Assembly (NCBI RefSeq): GCF_009901525.1
Contig: NZ_CP019288.1
Coordinates: 1,889,501-1,953,500 of the forward strand
Length of the DNA: 64,000 nucleotides
Source: Kordia antarctica
GTDB lineage: Bacteria > Bacteroidota > Bacteroidia > Flavobacteriales > Flavobacteriaceae
Direction of reading: 5' to 3'
Part shown: piece by piece, positions 9,826-17,300 of the stretch
How positions within the stretch are numbered: the stretch's first letter is position 1
Layout of the letters: every line of letters starts with the position of its first letter
The notes under the pieces: generated by a model
Told to the model about the DNA's origin: nothing
Database searches by the model: none
What the model saw: only the letters and a program-made list of their open reading frames with translations
Translations under genes and position numbers: made by a program

Positions 9826-9843
9826 AATTCAAATACAACAAAA

Positions 9844-9921
9844 ATGACAATTATCACAGTAAATAAGTATACACAAAGATCTTCTTGGGAAAGGAGTTCG
9901 GACACTTATATATTGTGTTGA
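9844..9921 (+). other. Possible 25-codon small ORF or sRNA region
   Basis: An ATG at 9844 opens a 25-residue frame (MTIITVNKYTQRSSWE...) that ends at 9921, between a candidate promoter and a strong terminator. I recognise no family. It may be a leader peptide, or simply the body of a small RNA. The rest of the 9710-10163 gap holds the terminator, the second structured element and a REP-like palindrome. Confidence 0.25.
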
Positions 9922-9945
9922 TATAACTATCACATATAACAATTT

Positions 9946-9975
9946 AAAAAGTCCGACTTCGCAGTCGGACTTTTT
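9946..9975 (+). terminator. Strong GC-rich hairpin terminator
   Basis: A 13-bp stem AAAAAGTCCGACT / AGTCGGACTTTTT encloses the tetraloop TCGC. It is flanked by an A-run and a T-run, so it could act on both strands. Confidence 0.85.
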
Positions 9976-9982
9976 TATTTTA

Positions 9983-10059
9983 GTGAAACTCAATATTGGG
10001 AAGCCTGATAAGGCGCACTCAATATTGTTAGTTGAACTAACTCCGCTGAAGAGCGGAGT
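9983..10059 (+). repeat. Structured RNA-like element, copy 2, upstream of MFS gene
   Basis: GTGAAACTCAAT is followed by an outer stem CAATATT/AATATTG (9991-9997 with 10021-10027) and an inner stem GCCT/AGGC. After GTTGAACTAA comes a strong third hairpin, ACTCCGCT/AGCGGAGT, with loop GAAG (10040-10059). It is the stronger of the two copies in the window. Confidence 0.6.
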
Positions 10060-10088
10060 CTGTTTAAAAAGATTTAAAAAGTGTTATT

Positions 10089-10110
10089 CTGAATCAAGTT
10101 CAGTTTGACG
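10089..10110 (+). repeat. REP-like palindrome
   Basis: CTGAATCAAGTTCAG followed two bases later by TGACG. It belongs to the family also seen at 3023, 12065, 50006, 56037 and 56094. Confidence 0.65.
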
Positions 10111-10163
10111 AAAATTATCCTTTTCAGACAACATCATTAACTAACAACCAAAAAACACGAATC

Positions 10164-11375
10164 ATGAAAAAAATGTATGCCAATTACATTGATTCATTCA
10201 GAGGATTATCAAAAGAAATATGGTTTCTAGCTTTAATTTCACTTGTAAATAGAGCAGGAACAATGGTCATTCCATTTTTATCATTGTATATAACCAAAGA
10301 ATTGGAATTCAGCGAAAGCGATGCAGGATCTATTCTTGCCTTTTTTGGAATCGGATCGCTATTCGGATCATTTTTAGGTGGAAAATTAGTAGATAAGATT
10401 GGGTTTTATAAAATAATGATTATCAGTCTATTTATCACAGGATTTGCCTTTATAGGCTTACAATACGTAACTTCATTTTGGGGATTGTGCTTTGCAATCT
10501 TAGGACTTATGACAATTGCCGATATGTTTCGTCCTGCACTTTTTGTTTCGCTCAAAGCGTATAGCAAACCTGAAAATCAAACACGTTCATTGGCGTTGAT
10601 TCGTTTGGCTATTAATTTAGGAATGGGAATTGGACCAACATTAGCAGGTTTAATTATTGTCTCAAAAGGATATAATATGTTGTTTTGGATAGATGGTATT
10701 ACGTGTATTGTTGCAATTTTTATTTTTTACTTGTTAGTGAAAGAAAAGAAACGTCCGCCAATTGCTGAAAATGTTGCTGTAATTGCATTAGAAAAAAACG
10801 CAGTTTACAAAGATAAAAGTTACTGGGTTTTTATAGCAATTTGCTTTTTTATAGGAATGGCTTTTTTCCAATTGATTATCACAATGCCAATTTATCAAAA
10901 TGTAGAGTTTAACTTGACAGAGTTTGATACAGGATTAATTATGTTCATCAATGTTGCGATTATTGTCGTGTTTGAAATGCCTTTTATTAATTATTTAGAA
11001 CGATTAAAAGTCTCTAATACAAAGATGATTATATATGCTTCATTATTATTTGGATTGAGTTTTTATGTACTTGTATGTAATTTCTGGATAGGAATTTTAA
11101 TCGTTAATATTGTCGTTATCACCTTGGCAGAAATGATCGGATTTCCGTATACAAATTCATATGCAATTAAAAGAGCAAAAGAAGGTTTGGAAGGAAGTTA
11201 TATGGCGTTGTACGCGATGGCATTCTCGTTGGCACATATTTTTAGTTCAAAATCTGGATTAGAAATTGTGGCAAATTTTGGACATCAAGTCAATTGGTTT
11301 GTCACAGGAACATACGGAATTATCGCGATGGTATTATCAATGTGGTTACACAATCGAACTAAAAAAGGAATCTAA
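10164..11375 (+). CDS. MFS transporter
   Basis: The 403-residue protein has about twelve hydrophobic helices. The MFS loop 2-3 motif reads GGKLVDKIGFYK near residue 73, and a central cytoplasmic loop lies around residues 190-220. The long form with DHA1-like N-terminal helices suggests a drug or metabolite exporter. The substrate cannot be read from sequence. The first ATG, at 10164, is used. It appears to be in an operon with the VOC gene 22 bp downstream, and its leader carries the structured element and a REP-like palindrome. Confidence 0.9.
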   Translation: MKKMYANYIDSFRGLSKEIWFLALISLVNRAGTMVIPFLSLYITKELEFSESDAGSILAFFGIGSLFGSFLGGKLVDKIGFYKIMIISLFITGFAFIGLQYVTSFWGLCFAILGLMTIADMFRPALFVSLKAYSKPENQTRSLALIRLAINLGMGIGPTLAGLIIVSKGYNMLFWIDGITCIVAIFIFYLLVKEKKRPPIAENVAVIALEKNAVYKDKSYWVFIAICFFIGMAFFQLIITMPIYQNVEFNLTEFDTGLIMFINVAIIVVFEMPFINYLERLKVSNTKMIIYASLLFGLSFYVLVCNFWIGILIVNIVVITLAEMIGFPYTNSYAIKRAKEGLEGSYMALYAMAFSLAHIFSSKSGLEIVANFGHQVNWFVTGTYGIIAMVLSMWLHNRTKKGI

Positions 11376-11397
11376 TACTAATTAAAATAATAGTATA

Positions 11398-11775
11398 ATG
11401 AATTTAAATCAAGTTACTATTTCGTCTACAAATGTTGCCAACGCAACTGAATTTTACAAAAAACTAGGATTGCGTCTTATTGTAGAAGCACTTCCTAGAT
11501 ATGTTCGGTTTGAATGTCCTGATGGAGAAGCCACATTTTCGATTCATCATGTAGAAAAAATGTCTGAAAGCAACAATATTACGCTTTATTTTGAAGATGA
11601 AAATTTAGACGCAACAGTCAAAGAATTACAAACAAAAGGAATTAAATTTACAAGTGAGCCTGAAGACAAATCGTGGAAATGGCGTGAAGCACATTTGAAC
11701 GATTTAGATGAAAATAAATTGATTCTTTTTAAAGCTGGAGAAGACAGGAAGAATCCGCCGTGGCGAGTTTCTTAA
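11398..11775 (+). CDS. VOC-superfamily (glyoxalase/bleomycin-resistance-like) protein
   Basis: The 125-residue single-module VOC protein opens with MNLNQVTISSTNVANATEFYKKLGL, has an acidic mid segment, and closes with HLNDLDENKLILFKAGEDR and PPWR. The usual first metal-binding His position reads Gln (NQV), so the canonical glyoxalase metal site may be incomplete. It sits 22 bp after the MFS gene and probably shares its transcript. Fosmidomycin- or bleomycin-type resistance is possible, but I cannot assign a substrate. Confidence 0.85.
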   Translation: MNLNQVTISSTNVANATEFYKKLGLRLIVEALPRYVRFECPDGEATFSIHHVEKMSESNNITLYFEDENLDATVKELQTKGIKFTSEPEDKSWKWREAHLNDLDENKLILFKAGEDRKNPPWRVS

Positions 11776-12174
11776 GTTGTCAGTTTTCGGTTTTGGGTTT
11801 TGGGTTTTGGGTTTTCAGAAACGTCACTTCGAGTAATTTTCAAAGAAAACTGTATCGAAAAATGTTTAGAATTCGAAGTGTTTCTCGATGCACCAAATCA
11901 CAGATTTGACACTCGAACTCAGTCTTTCTAACAACCTAACAAGTGCAATAATCCAAAAGTGAAGCAAGTCTAAAAACCTAATGATCTATTTTTGCCACAA
12001 ATTCACGAATGCTTTTTAATTTCATTATCGGCAAAATTACAAATTTGCGCAAGCGTGTGGGAAGCTGAATCAAGTTCAACTTGACGGAAAATATTGAAAG
12101 TCTAACATTCTAAGAGCGAAGCAATACCAAAATACTAAAGGCAAAGCCGTTTCCAAAAGCGAAGCGAGTCTAAA
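11776..12174. repeat. 399-bp gap with tandem, nested-palindrome and REP-like repeats
   Basis: GGTTTTG-type 7-mers run from about 11780 to 11818. At 11820-11928 there is a nested palindrome (CTTCGAGT...GTATCGAAAA...TTCTCGATGC...ACTCGAA) related to one at 34738-34855. A REP-like GCTGAATCAAGTTCAAC with a TTGACGG tail lies at 12064-12086. The rest is AT-rich and gene-free. Confidence 0.65.
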
Positions 12175-14106
12175 TTATTTCAACACCGAAAACTCAATCT
12201 TCGAATCATTAAATACTGTATGTGTTTGATTTTTGAAATCTTCTTCGGTTGCTTTGTAAATGTTTGGCACAAATGTTTGCGGATTCAAATCAATTAATGG
12301 AAACCACGTACTTTGCACTTGAATTTGCACTTTATGTCCTTTCTTAAACGTATGAAATACGTCTTGTAATTTAATATTCACAGCCGTTTTTTCGTTTGGC
12401 ACAAATGGTTCTGGAATTTCAAAACTGTTACGAAAACGTCCGCGCATTACTTCACTTCTCACCATTAAATGATAATTGCTTAGTTTCAAATGATCTTGCA
12501 TGCCTTCTTCTTGTTCTTCTGTATCATGCGGATGCACATCTACCACTTTTACAATCCAGTCGGCATCAGTTCCTGTAGTTGCGACTTTTAGTTTTGCTAA
12601 GATATCTCCCGCAAGGGTAAAATCTTCTGTTAAAACTTCTGTTTCAAAAATTAATACATCTGGACGACGCGCTGCAAAACGTTGATCGTCTGTCATATAT
12701 TTTCTTGGTGTAAATACCGTTTTGATATCTTCCGAATACGGAACAGGACGTTTTAAATCACTAATAAATACTTCTTTTGAATCACCTTTTTTAGTTTTTG
12801 ATAATTCTTGATTTGCATTTAAAAATAGGTCTTGCTTCACAATATTTTTTGGTGGCCAACTTTCAAAACTGCTCCACTCTTTCTTTCCTGAATCAAAAAC
12901 ATACGCTTCTGGCAAACCAGAATTTTTACTTCCATCACCTTTTAAGAAATGATTGAAGAATTTCGTTTCCACATCACGCTGAAAATTCAATGAAATAGAA
13001 TCTCCAAAATAGTAGTTTCCAACATAGTTTTTCTCTTTACTACTTGCCCACTTTCCGTGATCCCAAGGTCCAAAAACTATAGTATTATAGCCATCAGGAT
13101 TGTTTTTCTCAATCGCTTTATAAGTTTCCAAAGGTCCATATAAATCTTCTGCATCAAAAAAACCTCCAACAATCATAGTTGCTACCGATGATTTAGAATA
13201 TTTTAAATTCTGAATCAAGCCTTTTGGTTTCCAAACACTATCATAGTTTGGATGATCGATAATTTCTTTCCAAAATACATCATCTATTTTATCAGATTTC
13301 GAAGTAATTACATTGTCCAATTTTTCATATTCAAAATAACTATTCAAATTGCTTAATGGACCAGCATCTAAAAAGAATTGATATTGATCTTCCGTTCCTA
13401 ATTCTGGTAATTTGTACCAAGCAGAATCTTTTGGCACTTCTTTCATTGTTCCAAATAAAGAAATCGCTCTAAAGTAACTTAGTAAAAATGCACCATTGTG
13501 ATGGAAATCATCAAAAAAGAAATCGCCAATACATGCTTGCGGAGAAGATGCTTTTAACGCTGGATGCGCATCAATTGTAGCATATGTTGCGTAAAAACCT
13601 GGATATGAAATTCCCCAAGTCCCAACATTTCCATTGTTATTTTCTACATTTTTCACCAACCAATCTATCGTATCATATGTATCTGAAGATTCATCAATTT
13701 GTGTGTTATCAGTTTTGTTTGGAATGTACGCGCGCATATTATCATATATACCTTCACTCATCCAACGACCACGAACATCTTGGTATACAACAATGTTTCC
13801 TTCTTTCATTAAATGCACATTCGGGCCAATTTTCTCTTTGTATTCATTCTCGCCGTAAGGCTTACAACTATAAGGCGTACGCATCATTAATATTGGATAT
13901 TTTTGACTTGTATCTTTTGGAGAATAAATAGTTGTATGCAATTTGATTCCGTCACGCATTTCGATCGTAACTTCCTGTTTATCGTAGTTGTTTTTAACGT
14001 ATGTTTTTTCAGCTTTGGCAGTTTCAGCCTTTACTGTTTCTTGGTCTTTACAAGCCGTTAGTAAGAGTACGAATACTAAAGTCAGTCTAAAAAAGGATTT
14101 TATCAT
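12175..14106 (-). CDS. CocE/NonD-family hydrolase (S15-like X-Pro peptidase/esterase), lipoprotein
   Basis: The 643-residue protein starts with a lipoprotein signal (LLLTACKDQ). It then has an alpha/beta-hydrolase domain that opens with EMRDGIKLHTTIY and contains the nucleophile elbow GTWGISYPGF, with Ser near residue 168 (GxSYxG). GPWDHGKW probably supplies the catalytic His, and the C-terminal jelly-roll domain is typical of the family. Family enzymes hydrolyse acyl esters or X-Pro peptides. Fold and catalytic class are clear, but the substrate is not. It is divergent from the DJ-1-like gene with a 59-bp shared promoter region. Confidence 0.9.
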   Translation of the reverse strand: MIKSFFRLTLVFVLLLTACKDQETVKAETAKAEKTYVKNNYDKQEVTIEMRDGIKLHTTIYSPKDTSQKYPILMMRTPYSCKPYGENEYKEKIGPNVHLMKEGNIVVYQDVRGRWMSEGIYDNMRAYIPNKTDNTQIDESSDTYDTIDWLVKNVENNNGNVGTWGISYPGFYATYATIDAHPALKASSPQACIGDFFFDDFHHNGAFLLSYFRAISLFGTMKEVPKDSAWYKLPELGTEDQYQFFLDAGPLSNLNSYFEYEKLDNVITSKSDKIDDVFWKEIIDHPNYDSVWKPKGLIQNLKYSKSSVATMIVGGFFDAEDLYGPLETYKAIEKNNPDGYNTIVFGPWDHGKWASSKEKNYVGNYYFGDSISLNFQRDVETKFFNHFLKGDGSKNSGLPEAYVFDSGKKEWSSFESWPPKNIVKQDLFLNANQELSKTKKGDSKEVFISDLKRPVPYSEDIKTVFTPRKYMTDDQRFAARRPDVLIFETEVLTEDFTLAGDILAKLKVATTGTDADWIVKVVDVHPHDTEEQEEGMQDHLKLSNYHLMVRSEVMRGRFRNSFEIPEPFVPNEKTAVNIKLQDVFHTFKKGHKVQIQVQSTWFPLIDLNPQTFVPNIYKATEEDFKNQTHTVFNDSKIEFSVLK

Positions 14107-14138
14107 GGGAGTTGATTAATTTTTAATGGCTAAATTTA

Positions 14139-14166
14139 CAAAATTATAATCGCTATCAAATCGCAA
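14139..14166 (-). promoter_or_regulatory. Candidate promoter for the CocE-like hydrolase
   Basis: On the minus strand, TTG (14166-14164) and TAATTTTG (14146-14139) are spaced by 17 bases, matching the Bacteroidetes TTG / TAnnTTTG pattern. It lies 33 bp upstream of the start. Confidence 0.45.
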
Positions 14167-14912
14167 TGAGAAAAATACTAATACTTTTAACGTTTACATT
14201 ATTCGCTTTCAGTTGTCAAAATAACACTTCGACTCCACTCAATGTACAAGTAGAAAATAACGAGAAACAATTTCCGAAGCTTGAACCGAATCGTTATAAT
14301 GTTGGTTTTTTAATTATGGATGGCGTGTTTAACACAGAATTGACAGCGCCTTTTGATATTTTTCAGCATACTATTTTTCGTGAGAATATTAAAGCAATGA
14401 ACGTTTTCACAGTCGCAAATACTGATGAAGCTGTAACTACGTTTGAAGGCATGCGAATTTTGCCCGATTATAATTATTTGAATGATAGTTTACCTAAGAT
14501 TGATATTTTAGTGATTCCAAGTGCCGAACATCATTTAGACACCGATTTAGACGATAAAAAAATGATTGCGTTTGTACAGAAAGTTGCCAAAGATGCTGAA
14601 TTTGTAACTTCGCATTGCGATGGCGCTTTTGTATTAGCCAAAGCTGGATTGCTTGATAATGTGGCTTCCACTACATTTCCGAGCGATATTAAAAAAATGC
14701 GCGAAATGTTTCCGAAATTAGATATTAGAGACAACACACTTTTTGTGCATGATGGAAAATACATTACATCAGCCGGCGGCGCAAAATCATTTGAAGCTGC
14801 ACTATATTTGTGTGAATATTTATACGGGAAAGAAATTGCCAAAAGTCTCGCTGGTGGATTGGTGATTGATTGGACATTAGACGGTTATCCGCATACAATA
14901 ATTAAAGAATAA
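14166..14912 (+). CDS. DJ-1/PfpI-family (GATase1-like) lipoprotein
   Basis: The 248-residue protein has a lipoprotein signal (LFAFSCQN). The GATase1-like fold includes YNVGFLIMDGVFNTELTAPFD, a mid region DILVIPSAEH, and the nucleophile elbow TSHCDGAFVLAKAGLLD with the conserved Cys. This resembles the ligand-binding half of AraC-type regulators (GlxA-like), here without any HTH and exported. The role is probably hydrolase or ligand binding in the envelope. The next gene's likely true ATG (14914) starts one base after its stop codon, so the two are probably translationally coupled. Confidence 0.85.
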   Translation: MRKILILLTFTLFAFSCQNNTSTPLNVQVENNEKQFPKLEPNRYNVGFLIMDGVFNTELTAPFDIFQHTIFRENIKAMNVFTVANTDEAVTTFEGMRILPDYNYLNDSLPKIDILVIPSAEHHLDTDLDDKKMIAFVQKVAKDAEFVTSHCDGAFVLAKAGLLDNVASTTFPSDIKKMREMFPKLDIRDNTLFVHDGKYITSAGGAKSFEAALYLCEYLYGKEIAKSLAGGLVIDWTLDGYPHTIIKE

Positions 14913-14913
14913 T

Positions 14914-14952
14914 ATGGAAGAAGAAATTAAAGACAATTCACAACGTAGTTAA
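14914..14952 (+). pseudogene. Detached N-terminus of the DUF4328 gene (probable frameshift)
   Basis: ATG at 14914 encodes MEEEIKDNSQRS and then stops. Removing one base from the TT at 14949-14950 would join this stub in frame to the DUF4328 protein (QRSKDITMIFITT...). It starts one base after the preceding stop codon, as expected for a coupled gene start. Confidence 0.5.
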
Positions 14953-14962
14953 AGATATTACA

Positions 14963-15610
14963 ATGATTTTTATTACGACAATATGTATAAATGTAATCTC
15001 AATTTTACTCTTGATTTATCAGAATCATGTGTTACAAAATTATGATAATACAGCCGCAGAATTGTCCAAAATTGAACTCTTAGATATAATTGTTCCTATT
15101 TCTGGTGTTTTTCAAGTGGTCATATTTATAGTTGCAATTATATTTTTTGTCCGTTGGTTTAAAAAGGCTTATGGAAATCTTATCCGAAGACATCAACCCA
15201 TGGAATATAGCGAAAATGGTTCTGCATGGGGATTTTTTATTCCTATTATAAATTTATATCGCCCGATTACAACTGCGAAAGAAATCTATTTAAAAACACA
15301 ACATGCGATTAAAGAATATAATTCTAATTTTAAAGTAGACACTGAAACTTCATTTATTGTAGTTTGGTGGATTCTTTATATAGTAAATAATTTTTTTGCG
15401 AATTATGCTTCAAAAAAAATAGATGCAGCTTATGATATTCCAACTTTTGTAGATGCCAACACATATTTGATTATTTCTGAAGTCATTTCTATTGTTGCGA
15501 TTTTAGGAGTATTATATTTAATTCACAAGATTACAAAGGTGGAAACGCTGCTTAAAGAAACTAATGAATCTGTTTCTAGTATTGACGAAATCGGAACACC
15601 GATAGTGTAA
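14963..15610 (+). CDS. DUF4328-family membrane protein
   Basis: The 215-residue protein has four to five hydrophobic helices. The DUF4328 signature is FVRWFKKAYGNL followed by GWGFFIPIINLYRPITTAKEIY-like sequence (the first residues read SAWGFFIPI), then WWILYIVNN. The listed start is the first ATG of the long frame, but the protein probably begins at 14914 with a one-base frameshift in between. If so, about 16 N-terminal residues are lost or the frame is an assembly error. Function is unknown. It runs convergent to the methyltransferase-like gene and overlaps its end by 35 bp. Confidence 0.8.
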   Translation: MIFITTICINVISILLLIYQNHVLQNYDNTAAELSKIELLDIIVPISGVFQVVIFIVAIIFFVRWFKKAYGNLIRRHQPMEYSENGSAWGFFIPIINLYRPITTAKEIYLKTQHAIKEYNSNFKVDTETSFIVVWWILYIVNNFFANYASKKIDAAYDIPTFVDANTYLIISEVISIVAILGVLYLIHKITKVETLLKETNESVSSIDEIGTPIV

Positions 15611-16193
15611 AAAATCGTGCTACATTATTTTTATAAGTTTGATATTTTTGTTGATGGATCTTTTGTAAATATTCTTCCTCTAATCGTACTTGAATTTGAA
15701 TTAAAATGTTTGTAATGATGAAGAAAAACAACGTTATATAATTCGGTTGCATTAAAAATAACCCAAGTAAACTCAACAACATTCCTAGAAATATTGGGTT
15801 TCGAGAGAATGCAAACATTCCCGAAGTAATTAAGTTTGTTTTTTCTGTTTGATCGATTCCAATTCGCCAAGAATCTTTCATTTGATATTGTGAAATTACG
15901 GTTATGATGAAAGAAATTAGACATGAAATAATTCCGAGACAATTCACGAAAGTGTATTCAAAAAAAGAATTAAACGCATCTTTTTGAAACATCATGAACA
16001 GTATATAAAAGAATATCGCCAGAATCGTAATTCCAAAATATTTTCCAATTAGCCCATACGCAGAATCATCTTTAGGTAATACTAATGCTGACTTTCCAAT
16101 CTTTTTGGAAGTGACAATACTTTTTAGAATAAAGGCACTAAAAAAGTACCCGATAAAGAATATCGGAATGAAATAGTATAAAAATGTGTTCAT
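15576..16193 (-). CDS. Isoprenylcysteine/phospholipid methyltransferase-like membrane protein
   Basis: From the ATG at 16193 the protein has about 205 residues and several membrane helices. The C-terminal catalytic-type signature is GMFAFSRNPIFLGMLL, then EEEYLQKIHQQKYQTYKNNVARF, typical of the ICMT/PEMT superfamily that uses SAM at the membrane. An upstream in-frame start (16235) would add a polar extension and lies close to the sigma gene. The gene follows the sigma-factor gene by about 70 bp in the same direction and may be part of its operon. The substrate is unknown. Confidence 0.85.
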   Translation of the reverse strand: MNTFLYYFIPIFFIGYFFSAFILKSIVTSKKIGKSALVLPKDDSAYGLIGKYFGITILAIFFYILFMMFQKDAFNSFFEYTFVNCLGIISCLISFIITVISQYQMKDSWRIGIDQTEKTNLITSGMFAFSRNPIFLGMLLSLLGLFLMQPNYITLFFFIITNILIQIQVRLEEEYLQKIHQQKYQTYKNNVARFFTLSVFRFRQY

Positions 16194-16262
16194 TTTTTTT
16201 TGTTTAATTGTAGGGTTTTGAGTAAAAAATCTCAATACTCAATACTAAAATCTGAGAACTAA

Positions 16263-16802
16263 TTAACCACAGACTTTACATTGTTTTTCATCTTTAACCT
16301 CGCCAATTAAAAATCCTTTGTCGTTGAGTTTATAATCGCAGCAATCCATATATCCTTGAACAATGAGTTTGCGTCCGCGTTGTATTTGCGATTTCACAGT
16401 TGCCAATGGCAAGTTTAATTGAGAAGCAATTTCGGCTTGTTTTATTCCTTTGATATCCGATAACAATAACGGATTTCTATATTTTTTCGGTAGATTTTTG
16501 ATAATTCCTGGTAAGCAATCTTTTTCGGAATGTGTATAGGTTTCATCACTTGCAATTGTTTCTTCTTTTTCTAAAGGAATTTCTTTGTCAGATTTTCGAA
16601 AATAATCTAATACCGTATTTCTGCTCACGCTCAACAACCACGATTTCACTTTGCGTTCATCTTTAATTGTAGTGAGTTTTGTATGCACTTTGATGAATAC
16701 TTCTTGTACCAAATCGTCTGTGATTTGAGTATCTTTTACCTTACTCATAATCAAGCGTTTTACATCTTCTGCATAGGTTTCCCAAACTTCCGTAGTTGTC
16801 AT
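16263..16802 (-). CDS. ECF-type RNA polymerase sigma factor (SigZ-like) with Cys-rich tail
   Basis: From the ATG at 16802 the product has about 179 residues. Region 2 reads ITDDLVQEVFIKVHTKL and KVKSWLLSVSRNTVLDYFRK. Region 4 has the HTH GIKQAEIASQLNLPLATVKSQI. The C-terminal tail is DCCDYKL...KQCKVCG, with four Cys that could bind metal or sense redox state. This resembles SigZ-type sigma factors. No anti-sigma gene adjoins it. A metallothionein-like peptide is encoded just upstream in the same direction. I infer a metal- or thiol-responsive regulator. An upstream in-frame start at 16832 is also possible. Confidence 0.9.
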   Translation of the reverse strand: MTTTEVWETYAEDVKRLIMSKVKDTQITDDLVQEVFIKVHTKLTTIKDERKVKSWLLSVSRNTVLDYFRKSDKEIPLEKEETIASDETYTHSEKDCLPGIIKNLPKKYRNPLLLSDIKGIKQAEIASQLNLPLATVKSQIQRGRKLIVQGYMDCCDYKLNDKGFLIGEVKDEKQCKVCG

Positions 16803-16870
16803 ATTATTTTCTCTTTTGTTGAAAAAGCCCAAACAATTGCTCGTTCAGGCTATGAAATTATACTATTTGA

Positions 16871-16975
16871 TTAACAATTACAGTTTGTACACGTACAATT
16901 TTCGCATGTACACTGATTGCATTCTCCGTTTTTACAGTTGGTACAATTGCATGTACAGTTTTTATGATTTTCCAT
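16871..16975 (-). CDS. 34-residue Cys-rich metallothionein-like peptide
   Basis: ATG at 16975 opens a 34-codon frame with 11 Cys arranged almost entirely as CxC and CxxC (NCTCNCTNC ... CNQCTCENCTCTNC), followed by a TAA. Cys makes up a third of the residues, as in metallothioneins, and no aromatic residue occurs. It lies 68 bp upstream of the sigma-factor gene on the same strand. The likely role is metal (Cu, Zn or Cd) binding or a thiol sensor for the Cys-tailed sigma factor. This is inference from composition and context. It is too short to be found by ordinary ORF thresholds. Confidence 0.7.
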   Translation of the reverse strand: MENHKNCTCNCTNCKNGECNQCTCENCTCTNCNC

Positions 16976-17300
16976 CGTGTTTAATTTTTTAAAGTTCATA
17001 TAGTAGACGAAAAATGATTGAAAAAGATGCATTCTTTATTAAAATTCATGTTTTTTTATTTTAATTTGATGTAGTTAGTTGTGATTTACATCAAAAAATC
17101 TCATTAAAAGTAACTATTGGACTCATCCTTAATTGTAAGTATTTTAGCTATGTATTGAATCGTCACAGACTCAACATAAAATACTTATATTCAATTAATT
17201 AAAATGTTTTCAAACTAATTAATTCTTCTCAATACGGAAACCCGTAAGGAAATGTAAAATATATTTTATATAATTGTCCTATCAAAAATATAGGAATTTA
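16976..17300. other. Divergent AT-rich intergenic region
   Basis: About 325 bp between the metallothionein-like gene and the VKOR-fusion gene. It is AT-rich, with no ORF and no strong hairpin. It should hold both divergent promoters, but I could not fix their boxes. Confidence 0.6.
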
